Positions 54,216-63,007 of a DNA stretch of 64,000 nucleotides are shown piece by piece. The notes under the pieces were generated by a model. It worked only from the letters and a program-made list of their open reading frames with translations, was not told the origin of the DNA and searched no databases. The number at the start of each line of letters is the position of its first letter. The stretch's first letter is position 1. The position numbers and the translations under genes were made by a program. Origin of the DNA: Symplocastrum torsivum CPER-KK1 (GTDB taxonomy: Bacteria; Cyanobacteriota; Cyanobacteriia; Cyanobacteriales; Coleofasciculaceae); assembly GCA_019358875.1 (NCBI GenBank), contig JAHHIF010000037.1:1-64000 (forward strand). Reading direction: 5' to 3'.

Positions 54216-54808
54216 CTAAGACTCAATAAGGCGTTTCCTTCTCTCATTCTGAACCCTCCAGTACGCTGGAGTGTCAACCTTCAAGTGCTGTTCTCACGGC
54301 TAGGCAATCAGGAAATCAGAGTTATTCCCCCCGTCAGAGGCACTTAAAGGCGATCGCACCGTCAATTTGTTGCAGGTGAGACAGAAGGAAAATAGTCTAT
54401 GAGGACTACAACGTAAGAATAGGGATGAACAATTGCCCTTTTCCTTACCTGATTAAACCCTACTCAATCAGTACCTCAAACAAATCAATCTCAGTTAGAT
54501 TAGCTTCTCAAACTGATTTGAATGTGCCAATTAAAAAATAGTCCACTAACTCGATTAACTAATTCATTTTAGTGATAGTTCGCTTACTCATTGTCTACCT
54601 ATATATACAAAGGAAGAACTTCTTCTATCTTTAGAGGACACACAATTCAGAAATTAGTACATAGTCTATAATATAACGCTCCTCTTGACTTTTAAAAAAA
54701 GAACCTTATTACAAAAAAAGTTGTAATTTCTTGGAACCTTTTGTTTCTTTCCAACGACCTTAGTAGTAACAACGCAAAAATACACTCTACCTGTTGATGA
54801 AAGGAACT
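54216..54808. other. Intergenic region between the DUF305 and beta-barrel genes
   Basis: 593 bases of AT-rich sequence between divergent genes. One HIP1-like site near 54351. A TTTTAAAAAAAGAACC / ACAAAAAAAGTTG region near 54690-54722 may be part of the promoter of the beta-barrel gene. No credible ORF or RNA gene. Confidence 0.45.
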
Positions 54809-55339
54809 ATGAAACGCACACTTAAGTCTGTTCTAACTCTCTCGGCATTAGCCACTGTTGTAATCGCTCCTGTTTTGCTATCTGCTGGTAGTGCTTCTGC
54901 TAAGCCTGCTGGAACAGATGCAAACTACATCGGCGCTGGGGTTGCAGCCGGTGTTACTAACGGCGGACAAGATGGTGATGCGGCAACTTTTGGTGGCAAC
55001 ATTCAAGGCCGTATCACAACTGATAAAGCTCCTGTTTCTGTACGTGGTTCTGTACTATTTAGTGATGAAACCAGTGCAATTATCCCCATGGTTTCTTACG
55101 ATGTTCCTGTCACTAACAATGCCAACGTTTACGTCGGTGCTGGCTATTCCTTTGTAGAAGAGAATGGAAAACCAACACCTTTAGGTAACCAAGATGCTCC
55201 TGTAGTTTCAGTAGGCGCTGAAGCACAGATTGGTCAAAATATTGTTGTTTATGGTGATACCAAAATAGGCATTGACGCTTATCAAAATAGCCCTAATACT
55301 GCTGTGAGTGTTCAAGCTGGTGCTGGTTTCCGCTTCTAG
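54809..55339 (+). CDS. Predicted outer-membrane beta-barrel protein
   Basis: A 176-aa exported protein from ATG 54809, preceded by AAAGGAACT. The signal peptide TLSALATVVIAPVLLSAGSASA is cleaved after ASA. The mature part alternates polar and hydrophobic residues in eight or so strands (YIGAGVAAGVTNGG, VYVGAGYSFVEENG, AVSVQAGAGFRF) and ends in Phe, the usual BAM signal of outer-membrane barrels. An ATG four codons earlier (54797) is possible. Function unknown; it is a small OmpA/porin-like barrel. Two hairpins follow the stop. Confidence 0.75.
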   Translation: MKRTLKSVLTLSALATVVIAPVLLSAGSASAKPAGTDANYIGAGVAAGVTNGGQDGDAATFGGNIQGRITTDKAPVSVRGSVLFSDETSAIIPMVSYDVPVTNNANVYVGAGYSFVEENGKPTPLGNQDAPVVSVGAEAQIGQNIVVYGDTKIGIDAYQNSPNTAVSVQAGAGFRF

Positions 55340-55342
55340 ATT

Positions 55343-55389
55343 CGCTAGCGCTTTATTTGAATAAGATTTCAAATAAAGGCGCTCTAGCG
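55343..55389 (+). terminator. Long hairpin just after the beta-barrel gene
   Basis: TTTATTTGAA (55352-55361) pairs with TTCAAATAAA (55368-55377). The outer arms CGCTAGCGC and GGCGCTCTAGCG extend it. It begins four bases after the stop. It may stabilise or end the transcript. Confidence 0.6.
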
Positions 55390-55406
55390 AGTTTAGAAAT
55401 AATTGA

Positions 55407-55431
55407 GGACAGGCTATTATAAAGCCTGTCC
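55407..55431 (+). terminator. Intrinsic terminator of the beta-barrel gene
   Basis: GGACAGGCT (55407-55415) pairs perfectly with AGCCTGTCC (55423-55431) around a 7-base loop, followed by TTTTCGTTTT. A textbook Rho-independent terminator. Confidence 0.9.
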
Positions 55432-56430
55432 TTTTCGTTTTAGTTGATGTTAAAAAAATGTATAAAGCGACTTCTCAAAATACTCTGCCTAGAGAAAAGA
55501 TATTTCGTCTTCTAGGTGAGAGCTAAGTTGTTAACTACCCTTCATTAAAAATTGCTAAGATGCGCCCTGTCTGTAACAATTATTGAAGAAAACTGTTGTT
55601 ACAGTTAAAGCTAGTCTCTACTACAGGACTAAGCTTAATCAGTAATGTTAAGCCAGCCTCTTCGGCAAGCGTGAAGCAATCGCTTAATGAGGCGGTTCTG
55701 TTGTGGGTTTATCTTAGAGTCTCGGCTGATGGATTGAAGCTGATGGAGATGGAATCGAGAGATTTGACGAGAACACAGAGACTGGCTGTATATCTGTTCA
55801 ATGCCGGGAGAAGAATCCATTAAAGAGTGCATGATTAAACTCAGAAAACTGTTTTTTTTAAATGGGAGCAATTTATAGTTTTTTGCTCATGACTATAGTT
55901 TGTTATTTTATTCAACACGGATCTTCTGTCGTCAGAGAGATTTAGAAAATAATTCGGACAATAAAAAACTTGGTTTGCTGCTCATTCTGTCTAGATGATT
56001 AAGATGTTAATGCTGACCATCAAAAAGGTAGAGATAAAACTCTACAAAGCCGTATATAAATGTAACTAAATGTTGAGACAAGAGGAATCTTATAGGATTG
56101 GCAACAGTCTAGCGCCTATAACCGATCTTGAAAGTTGGAATGGGGAATATAACGTTTGATTTCCGCAGCGCTTCTAAAATGGCTCGTAGGGCTGACGAAC
56201 CAGGATGAATCGCTAGTAATGTGTTGCTGAAGTCGGTAAACTATCAAAAACCCTAGCTGTAGGGTTTTTGGGTTAGGCGGCTAGCGGCTATAGTACAGAT
56301 TTTAGGATTTCTTTCATCCTTTCCCTTCATTAGGAAAGCTAACATAGCTAAGATTAAGATCTATAGTAATCACCAAAATTCCGCTCGGTTTACCGGGAAT
56401 AACGTACACTTGTTCAGACTTGTAGCTCCA
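55432..56430. other. 1-kb non-coding region upstream of sulfite reductase
   Basis: About 1000 bases between two plus-strand genes without a credible ORF; a 75-codon open frame at 55596 has no family likeness. It contains a perfect terminator-type hairpin at 56246-56269 that no annotated gene explains. A short segment near 56206 (AATCGCTAGTAAT) is like a piece of 16S rRNA but only over 13 bases. It may contain a small RNA or a long leader of the sulfite reductase gene. Confidence 0.5.
56246..56269 (+). terminator. Orphan intrinsic terminator, 162 bp before the sulfite reductase gene
   Basis: AAAAACCCTA (56246-56255) pairs perfectly with TAGGGTTTTT (56260-56269) around GCTG. The nearest upstream gene already has its own terminator 815 bases earlier. 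It marks the end of an unseen small transcript or an attenuator in the sir leader. Confidence 0.8.
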
Positions 56431-58398
56431 ATGGTTAACTCTCAGATTTCCTCAGGCCGCAAACTATCTAAAGTAGAAGGACTTAAAGAACGCAGCAACT
56501 TCTTGCGTGAACCGGTGGCGACTGAGCTGCGGCAAGACACGACTCACTTTAGTGAAGATGCTATTCAAATTCTTAAATATCATGGCTCTTACCAGCAAGA
56601 CAACCGGGATAATCGAGTTAAGGGTCAGGAAAAAGACTATCAGTTCATGCTACGCACCCGCAGTCCGGGTGGATTTATGCCGCCTGAACTGTATTTGACC
56701 CTCGACAAGTTATCAGAAGAGTATGGTAATCATACACTACGGGTTACAACTCGCCAAGGCTTTCAGATTCACGGCATTCTGAAGAAAAATCTGAAAACGG
56801 CGATCGCATCCATTATCCGCAACATGGGTTCAACGTTAGGCGCTTGCGGTGACTTAAACCGTAACGTCATGGCTCCCCCAGCCCCATACAAAAATCGCCC
56901 AGACTATTTATATGCTTGGGAGTATGCCGATAAAATTGCCGACCTCTTGACTCCTCAAACGGGTGCTTATTATGAGATTTGGCTGGATGGTGAAAAGGCA
57001 ATTAGCGCCCAAGAAGACCCAGAAGTAAAGGCGGCGCGTCAGCGTAATGGGAACGGTACCATCTTCCACGATAAAGAAGAGCCACTCTACGGGGAACATT
57101 ATATGCCCCGGAAGTTTAAGTGTGCGGTAACGGTACCCGGAGATAACTCGATTGACCTTTATACGCAAGATGTCAGTCTGGTGGTAATTACGAATGACCA
57201 AGGGGAACTGGAAGGATTTAATGTTCTTGCAGGTGGTGGTTTAGGCCGTACTCACAATAAAGAAGATACGTTTGTCCGGATGGCGGATGCCATTGGCTAT
57301 GTGTCGAAGGATGAAGTCTACGACTTGATGAAGGCGATTGTGGCAACACAGCGTGACTATGGCGATCGCGTAAATCGTCGTCATGCGAGGATGAAATACC
57401 TGCTTAATGATTGGGGTGTGGATAAGTTCCGGGAAACGGTTGAGGGTTACTTTGGTAAAAAGATTGCTCCCTACAAACCGTTACCCGCGTTCAAGTATCA
57501 CGACTACCTGGGGTGGAATGAACAGGGAGACGGCAAACTGTTTTTAGGGATTTCGATTGAGAATGGTCGGGTGAAGGATGAAGGGAATTTCCGCCTCAAG
57601 ACCGCTTTGCGAGAAATCGCTCAGCAATTTGCCCTACCGATGCGGCTTACAGCAAACCACAATATCATCATCTATGATATTGAACCGGAACAGCAGTCAA
57701 CGCTTGAGCAACTTCTTGACCAGCACGGTGTCTCAATTACTCCAGAAACAATTAACCCCTTGGCGCGCTACTCGATGGCATGTCCAGCGCTACCCACTTG
57801 CGGTTTAGCGATCGCAGAATCAGAACGGGTGCTTCCTGGGATGATTGACCGAATCCAGGCACTATTGGACAAGCTTGGTTTAGAAAAAGAGCAATTTGTC
57901 GTGCGGATGACGGGTTGCCCAAATGGTTGTGCCAGACCTTACATGGCTGAGTTAGGATTTGTTGGCAGTGCGCCCGATACTTATCAAATTTGGTTAGGGG
58001 GTTCAGCCGATCAGACGCGACTAGCAGAACCTTATACCGATCGCGTATCATCTCATGAGCTGGAATCCTTTCTGGAACCAATCTTTGCTTACTTCAAGCA
58101 AGACCGCAAGCCCGAAGAATCATTTGGAGATTTTTGCGATCGCGTTGGTTTTGATGCAATCCGCGAGTTTACTGTTGCTTATGAGTCTCCAAAACTGAAC
58201 TTGCAGTCCGATACTGGCTTGGTGAATGAAGTCATCCTGCCAGAACCATCCATGACAAAAGTTAACGGTAAAATTCGTTATCGGATTGGCGTTCGGGATG
58301 AACTTTATGAGCGTGTAAAGGCAGCCGCCGCACAGGAAGGTAAGTCTATGACTCAGTTAACAACAGAAGCTTTGGAAGCTTACTTAAAGAAAAAGTAG
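56431..58398 (+). CDS. sir: Ferredoxin-sulfite reductase with RHH-like C-terminal tail
   Basis: Reduces sulfite to sulfide with six electrons from ferredoxin, in assimilatory sulfur metabolism. A 655-aa product from ATG 56431 ([14 protein letters not shown]); TTG 56410 is an unlikely earlier start. Siroheme/[4Fe-4S] ligand cysteines are in [12 protein letters not shown] and [20 protein letters not shown]. The substrate-binding part includes [18 protein letters not shown]. The last 50 residues are outside the enzyme core: [20 protein letters not shown] and [20 protein letters not shown] look like a ribbon-helix-helix DNA-binding unit (one strand, two helices). A terminator follows. Confidence 0.95.
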   Translation: MVNSQISSGRKLSKVEGLKERSNFLREPVATELRQDTTHFSEDAIQILKYHGSYQQDNRDNRVKGQEKDYQFMLRTRSPGGFMPPELYLTLDKLSEEYGNHTLRVTTRQGFQIHGILKKNLKTAIASIIRNMGSTLGACGDLNRNVMAPPAPYKNRPDYLYAWEYADKIADLLTPQTGAYYEIWLDGEKAISAQEDPEVKAARQRNGNGTIFHDKEEPLYGEHYMPRKFKCAVTVPGDNSIDLYTQDVSLVVITNDQGELEGFNVLAGGGLGRTHNKEDTFVRMADAIGYVSKDEVYDLMKAIVATQRDYGDRVNRRHARMKYLLNDWGVDKFRETVEGYFGKKIAPYKPLPAFKYHDYLGWNEQGDGKLFLGISIENGRVKDEGNFRLKTALREIAQQFALPMRLTANHNIIIYDIEPEQQSTLEQLLDQHGVSITPETINPLARYSMACPALPTCGLAIAESERVLPGMIDRIQALLDKLGLEKEQFVVRMTGCPNGCARPYMAELGFVGSAPDTYQIWLGGSADQTRLAEPYTDRVSSHELESFLEPIFAYFKQDRKPEESFGDFCDRVGFDAIREFTVAYESPKLNLQSDTGLVNEVILPEPSMTKVNGKIRYRIGVRDELYERVKAAAAQEGKSMTQLTTEALEAYLKKK

Positions 58399-58442
58399 AA
58401 CGCTTAGAAACTTCCTGAAAAAACTTAATTTCTGCACAATTG

Positions 58443-58469
58443 AAGGGGAACAGTAACTCTGTTCCCCTT
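58443..58469 (+). terminator. Intrinsic terminator of the sulfite reductase gene
   Basis: AAGGGGAACAG (58443-58453) pairs perfectly with CTGTTCCCCTT (58459-58469) around a 5-base loop, and T follows. It lies 45 bases after the stop. Confidence 0.88.
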
Positions 58470-58521
58470 TAATCATTAGTCATCAGGTTATAAGTTGCCG
58501 TAATCCTGCAAATATTTCCCT

Positions 58522-58950
58522 ATGGAAGAATTATTTGAACTTAAAGACTTGCTGTTAAAAGGTGACATCTCAGGTGCGATCGCGATTGTTGAAGACCTCG
58601 AAGAAATGGGTAAAAAGGACATAATCAAGACAATTCGCAGTTATGCTGTGATTCTGTTGCTGCATCTGATTAAACAACAAGCCGAGAATCGTACAACTCG
58701 CTCTTGGGATGTCTCAATTCGTAATTCTATTCGGGAAATTAAAAGGGAAAATAAGCGTCGTAAAGCAGGAGGTTATTATCTATCTACTGAAGAGTTACTT
58801 GAAACATTAGAAGATGCCTATCTGAATGCCCTTGATGAAGCTTCTCTAGAAGTAGAAGAAGGACGTTATTTACCAGATGAATTAGAGCAACTGGTTAATA
58901 AAGAGGATATTCTGAATCGCGCTTTGACTTTAGTCTTACCGTCAGAGTGA
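58522..58950 (+). CDS. DUF29 family protein
   Basis: A 142-aa acidic, helical protein of the DUF29 family, very common in cyanobacteria: MEELFELKDLLLKGDISGAI, IIKTIRSYAVILLLHLIKQQAENRTTRSWDVSIRNSIREI, and ending LEEGRYLPDELEQLV-like EVEEGRYLPDEL. The function of DUF29 is unknown; many copies sit singly or with small toxin-like genes. No partner is seen here. It follows the sulfite reductase terminator, so it has its own promoter. Confidence 0.85.
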   Translation: MEELFELKDLLLKGDISGAIAIVEDLEEMGKKDIIKTIRSYAVILLLHLIKQQAENRTTRSWDVSIRNSIREIKRENKRRKAGGYYLSTEELLETLEDAYLNALDEASLEVEEGRYLPDELEQLVNKEDILNRALTLVLPSE

Positions 58951-58990
58951 AAGAGCGATCACACTACATTAATTTACTACATTCAAAAAC

Positions 58991-59022
58991 GCGATAGCGA
59001 AGCATGCCGAGAGGCTTATCGC
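58991..59022. repeat. GCGATAGCGAAGC repeat copy
   Basis: GCGATAGCGAAGCATGCCGA followed by GAGGCTTATCGC; the ends are inverse (GCGATA/TATCGC-type). Related to the repeat embedded in the oxidoreductase gene at 33521-33586. It lies between the convergent DUF29 and aldehyde dehydrogenase genes. Confidence 0.7.
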
Positions 59023-59048
59023 TCTTTACTTCAAAATCTAAAATTAAC

Positions 59049-60521
59049 TCAATCACCAAAAACAACGGAGTGCCAAGCCTTACGCTGGTCGCCTGTATTA
59101 TCAAACATCACATGCTTAACAATGGTGTACTCTTCTAAAGCGTAGTTGGACATATCCTTACCAAAGCCACTTTGCTTAAAGCCACCGTGGGGCATTTCAC
59201 TCGCAATTGGGAGATGGTCATTCACCCAAACCGTACCCGCTTCAAGGGCGGCTGTTACGCGCATTGCCCGTTGCACATTGGTTGTCCAGACACTCGCGGC
59301 TAAGCCATAAGGGATATCATTAGCTAGTGCGATCGCATTTTCCTCATCTGTAAATCGATTCACCACAACCACGGGACCAAAAATTTCCTCTTGGACAGAG
59401 TTCGCATCTTGAGGGGCTTCTACCAAAATCGTTGGTGGATAGAAAAAGCCACTACCCTCAGGTAACTCACCACCCGTGGCAATCTTAATCCCCTGTTGCC
59501 GCGCTTCCTCTACCAAACCATGCACCTTGTTCCGCTGTACGGCACTCACCAGAGGACCAATATCTGTATCCGCATCAAAGGGTTTGCCCACCCGTATTTG
59601 CTTCGTCAACTCAGTAAAGCGTTCTAGGAATTGGTCAAACACTTCATTTTGAACATAAAAACGAGTCGCTGCTGTGCAGTCTTGCCCAGTATTCATATAC
59701 GAGGCGGCAACTGCACCTTGGGCGCAAGCTTCAATATCCGCATCAGCAAACACGACAAAGGGCGCTTTCCCTCCCAACTCCAGCGTTACCCGTTTCGCAC
59801 GTTGACTCGCTAACTCCATTACCCGCTTACCCGTGCGAGTACTACCTGTGAAGGTAATCATCCGAATATCAGGATGGGTACAGATTGCCTCTCCAACGGC
59901 AGCTTCTCCGGTAACAACGTTGATGAGTCCGGCTGGAAGCCCTGATTCTAGAGCAATCTTGGCAAGTTCAATTGTAGTAATGGGGGTATTGGGTGCAGGT
60001 TTAATCACGATGGCATTCCCCGCCGCCAAAGCAGGACCAATTTTCCACGCTGCCATCATAAACGGGTAGTTCCAAGGCGTAATCGCACCAACAACTCCAA
60101 TCGGTTCCCGGCGGATCATACTGGTGTAACCACCAAAATAACTTCCTGCTGCCGCCCCTTCTTGATGACGCACGACGGAAGCAAAGTAGCGAATATTGTC
60201 AATGGAAAAGGGAATATCTCCACCTTGGCTTAATTTTAGGGGTTTCCCGGTATTTACGCTTTCTAGTTTTGCTAAATCTTCGGCTTTTTGTTCCAGTGCG
60301 TCAGCAAATTTAAGCAGTGCTAGACTGCGTTCACCGTAGGATACCTGCGCCCATTCCTTTTGCGCCTGTTTCGCTACTGCAACGGCTTTCTCAACATCTT
60401 CAGGCGTTCCTATTGCCACGGTTGCAAAAACTTGACCTGTAGCAGGGTCAATTAAATCCTGACTACCACTGGTAACCTCTTTGTCACCAATAATCATTGG
60501 ATAGTGAGTTTGTTTTTCCAT
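59049..60521 (-). CDS. Aldehyde dehydrogenase, gamma-aminobutyraldehyde dehydrogenase-like
   Basis: A 491-aa NAD(P)-dependent aldehyde dehydrogenase from ATG 60521 (MEKQTHYPMIIGDKE). The catalytic Cys is in NTGQDCTAATRFYV and the Glu in VTLELGGKAPFVVF; NAD-binding is TFTGSTRTGKRVM. Segments SMIRREPIGVVGAITPWNYPFMMAAWKIGPALAAGN and EMPHGGFKQSGFGKDMSNYA resemble E. coli PatD (YdcW), which oxidises 4-aminobutanal from putrescine breakdown. Betaine aldehyde dehydrogenase is the main alternative. It lies downstream of polyamine ABC transporter genes on the same strand, which favours the polyamine role. A very long AT-rich hairpin separates it from the GNAT gene. Confidence 0.88.
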   Translation of the reverse strand: MEKQTHYPMIIGDKEVTSGSQDLIDPATGQVFATVAIGTPEDVEKAVAVAKQAQKEWAQVSYGERSLALLKFADALEQKAEDLAKLESVNTGKPLKLSQGGDIPFSIDNIRYFASVVRHQEGAAAGSYFGGYTSMIRREPIGVVGAITPWNYPFMMAAWKIGPALAAGNAIVIKPAPNTPITTIELAKIALESGLPAGLINVVTGEAAVGEAICTHPDIRMITFTGSTRTGKRVMELASQRAKRVTLELGGKAPFVVFADADIEACAQGAVAASYMNTGQDCTAATRFYVQNEVFDQFLERFTELTKQIRVGKPFDADTDIGPLVSAVQRNKVHGLVEEARQQGIKIATGGELPEGSGFFYPPTILVEAPQDANSVQEEIFGPVVVVNRFTDEENAIALANDIPYGLAASVWTTNVQRAMRVTAALEAGTVWVNDHLPIASEMPHGGFKQSGFGKDMSNYALEEYTIVKHVMFDNTGDQRKAWHSVVFGD

Positions 60522-60572
60522 TTTTACTGTTTGATTTGAATTAAAACAACTAATATTCAACAGAAAGGCTTA

Positions 60573-60619
60573 CTTACTATTGTTATTGTTTAGAACATCT
60601 GAACAATAACAATAGTAAG
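60573..60619. promoter_or_regulatory. 18-bp perfect AT-rich inverted repeat upstream of the aldehyde dehydrogenase gene
   Basis: CTTACTATTGTTATTGTT (60573-60590) is the perfect inverse of AACAATAACAATAGTAAG (60602-60619), 11 bases apart. It lies 50 bases before the ATG at 60521 and 24 bases after the GNAT stop. It could be an operator (the arms are long and symmetrical), a transcript processing hairpin or a terminator; there is no pure T run. Confidence 0.75.
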
Positions 60620-60642
60620 GTTGGATTCCAGTAAATTGAAAC

Positions 60643-61179
60643 TCAAAGATAATGTTCCGGCATCGGCTGTTCGTCAACTTTATAAACGCTAAAACCACGC
60701 TTGATATAGTTATCCAATGCGTAAGGACTATCTAAGTTACAGGTGTGAACCCAAAGGCGTTTAGCACCATTATTCCAGGCTTGGACGATGCCGTAACTGA
60801 GTAAGTGCTTGCCTAACCCTTTGCCCATGTAGTCAGGGCACAAGCCAAAATAAACAATCTCGGTTGAGTTGTCCGATTGGGCTAATTCAACGTAACCTGC
60901 TGGACCATCTCCCACATACAAGACATGAACGCTGGTTTCGGGGGCAGCTAAAAGTGCTTCAAGTTCAGGTTCAGCGAGTAAAAGGCGATCGCGCCACTTC
61001 CACTGTTCCCCGACTGAACTATACAAGAAGCGGTAAAACGCGACATCTGGTTCCTCCATTGTCTTCACACTCAATCCGCTACAGTCCTCTAAGAAGGCAG
61101 GACGAAATTGGTTTTCATCTGTCATCTGAAGATAGGTTGTTACCAGAACATCAGGGATAAGGCTTGTTGTGGCAGACAT
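60643..61179 (-). CDS. GNAT-family N-acetyltransferase
   Basis: A 178-aa GNAT. The acetyl-CoA-binding core is STEIVYFGLCPDYMGKGLGKHLLSYGIVQAW (motif A: Q/RxxGxG/A as YMGKGLGKHL). After it comes KRLWVHTCNLDSPYALDNYIKRGFSVYK, the usual helix and strand of the fold. It starts two bases after the stop of the ABC ATPase gene, and the aldehyde dehydrogenase follows, so all are likely one operon. A polyamine or aminoaldehyde acceptor would fit, but the motifs alone do not fix the substrate. Confidence 0.85.
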   Translation of the reverse strand: MSATTSLIPDVLVTTYLQMTDENQFRPAFLEDCSGLSVKTMEEPDVAFYRFLYSSVGEQWKWRDRLLLAEPELEALLAAPETSVHVLYVGDGPAGYVELAQSDNSTEIVYFGLCPDYMGKGLGKHLLSYGIVQAWNNGAKRLWVHTCNLDSPYALDNYIKRGFSVYKVDEQPMPEHYL

Positions 61180-61180
61180 C

Positions 61181-62323
61181 TTAAGGTTTCGCCTCCGGTG
61201 GAATCACAACACAGTCGTTGATACTCCAGTACAGGGAGAGGGGAGAATCTTTCGTATAACTTTCCCTTCCTCCCAACTGAGTAACGGTAAGAGTACCGAT
61301 ACCCGTAGTTACCCGACACTCAACCAGTTGACCAATGTAGGTGATGCTGTCAACTTTGCCTGTAGCCTGATTGACAGCTTCTGGATGAGAGCCAATGTAA
61401 AATTGTTCCGGTCGAATCATTAACGTCACAGTTTCACCTGTTGTTGGCTGGGAGTTGTGGGAAATCGCCCGAAGTTTCACGCCGTTGACATCTACGACAA
61501 TCGCCTCATTGCTAGTTTCTAAAACTGTTCCAACTAAAAAATTTGCCTTACCAATAAACTGGGCAACAAAGTGAGTTTTAGGACGAGAGTAAATTTCCTT
61601 AGGTGTGCCAATCTGTTCAACCTTGCCATCGTGCATGACAGCAATGCGATCGCTTAATGCCAGTGCTTCCTCTTGGTCATGCGTCACGTAAATAAAGGTG
61701 ATATTAGTCTTACGCTGCAATTCGCGTAACTCTTCCCTGACTCCCTCCCGAATCTTGGCATCCAATGCTGAAAGGGGTTCATCCAATAGCAGTACTTTAG
61801 GACGATTAATCAAGGCGCGTGCTAAGGCTACCCGTTGCTGCTGTCCACCGGAAAGTTGAGAGGGAATGCGATCGCTTAATTCCTCTATCTGAAACATCCT
61901 CAACAACTCCCCCACCCGACGCTTTATTTCGTCCTTCGCTACACCCTGCACGGATAGCGGACAGGCAATATTCTGCGCCACATTCATCTGGGGAAACAGC
62001 GCGTATTTTTGAAAAACCGTATGGACATCTCGCAGATAAGGTGGCTTCAGCGTCACATCTTCCCCACCTAAGAAAACCTGCCCATATTCAGGAATTTCAA
62101 ATCCACCAATCAGGCGTAATGTTGTTGTCTTTCCCGAACCACTCGAACCCAGTATCGAGAAAAACTCACCCGCTTGCACATCCAAGGTTACATCCCGAAC
62201 GGCGTAGACATCTCCTTTAGAAGACGGATAAATCTTACTAACACCTTCAAGAGAAACAAGCTTTTGCAGATGAAATTTTGCTTCTTGATGAGGCGTAGAG
62301 TTTTGTTTTAAAAATGAATCCAT
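61181..62323 (-). CDS. Polyamine-type ABC transporter ATP-binding protein (second PotA)
   Basis: A 380-aa ABC ATPase paralogous to the one at 44749. Walker A GSSGSGKTT, signature LSGGQQQRVALARAL, Walker B VLLLDEPLSALD and H-loop YVTHD are intact, with a TOBE C-terminus. The start MDSFLKQNSTPHQEAKF is divergent. It is separated from the permease genes by a plus-strand PEP-CTERM gene, and one base separates its stop from the GNAT start region. With the permeases to the right it forms a second polyamine importer; its binding protein is not in the window. Confidence 0.92.
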   Translation of the reverse strand: MDSFLKQNSTPHQEAKFHLQKLVSLEGVSKIYPSSKGDVYAVRDVTLDVQAGEFFSILGSSGSGKTTTLRLIGGFEIPEYGQVFLGGEDVTLKPPYLRDVHTVFQKYALFPQMNVAQNIACPLSVQGVAKDEIKRRVGELLRMFQIEELSDRIPSQLSGGQQQRVALARALINRPKVLLLDEPLSALDAKIREGVREELRELQRKTNITFIYVTHDQEEALALSDRIAVMHDGKVEQIGTPKEIYSRPKTHFVAQFIGKANFLVGTVLETSNEAIVVDVNGVKLRAISHNSQPTTGETVTLMIRPEQFYIGSHPEAVNQATGKVDSITYIGQLVECRVTTGIGTLTVTQLGGRESYTKDSPLSLYWSINDCVVIPPEAKP

Positions 62324-62372
62324 ATTGGCTGCCTTAATCTAGAATTGAAGACTAAAGAATTTAGGAAGTAAC

Positions 62373-62984
62373 ATGGGTATCTACCAAAAATTAGCAACTG
62401 CTACTACTGGCATAGCCCTAAGCTTAATTGCTATTGAATCAAATCCTGCAAAAGCGGCGACAATTACCTATGACTTTACAGTAGACATAGTTGAAAGCGA
62501 ACTGCTCAATAATAATTTACTTATATCAGGTTTTTTCAGCTACGATGACTCAACGATAGAAGGAACTGGAATCGAAACAATTCCCGTAATTTTAGCGACG
62601 CATATCACCCGATCTAAAAATTTTCCCGACTCTCCTGGATTTATTATTACGTCAGATGATTTGTATGGAGGAGGTGCTCCTGTCTTCCGCAACCAAGCCA
62701 ATGTTTTATTAGAAAATAGAATGTTTAACGGTTTCCAATGGGATTTAGGAATTAGAAGATTTGAATTCAACATTAATAATGAAGAGTACAATAATCTTTA
62801 TTTTGCAAGTAGATCGTGTATAGATCCAATTGAGCTATTTTGCAGATCTACAGGAATTGTATCTTACACATTACGTGAAGAACCTGCCGCCTCTGTTCCA
62901 GAATCTAGAGGGGTAACTGGTATTTTGCTGCTAGGTTTAGGTTTAATTTTGAAGAAAAATAGACATTTATGCAAAGCAAGTTAA
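62373..62984 (+). CDS. PEP-CTERM-like exported protein
   Basis: A 203-aa protein with signal peptide (MGIYQKLATATTGIALSLIA, cleaved after AKAA) and a C-terminal sorting tail VPESRGVTGILLLGLGLILKKNRH: a VPEx motif, a hydrophobic helix and a basic end, as in PEP-CTERM proteins cut by exosortase. The middle (ATITYDFTVDIVESELLNNN and the FSYDDSTIEG motif) is typical of this secreted class. It is on the opposite strand between the potA-like and potC-like genes, so it splits that operon. An exosortase is not in the window. Confidence 0.82.
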   Translation: MGIYQKLATATTGIALSLIAIESNPAKAATITYDFTVDIVESELLNNNLLISGFFSYDDSTIEGTGIETIPVILATHITRSKNFPDSPGFIITSDDLYGGGAPVFRNQANVLLENRMFNGFQWDLGIRRFEFNINNEEYNNLYFASRSCIDPIELFCRSTGIVSYTLREEPAASVPESRGVTGILLLGLGLILKKNRHLCKAS

Positions 62985-63007
62985 CGTCCAAATCAAGCTT
63001 GTAAATC

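Noticed and set aside
55596-55823. 75-codon open frame in the gap before the sulfite reductase gene
   Set aside because: No recognisable protein features, odd composition and no ribosome site; likely chance.
56200-56225. 16S rRNA-like segment AATCGCTAGTAAT
   Set aside because: Only 13 bases match and the flanks do not; a chance likeness rather than an rRNA fragment.
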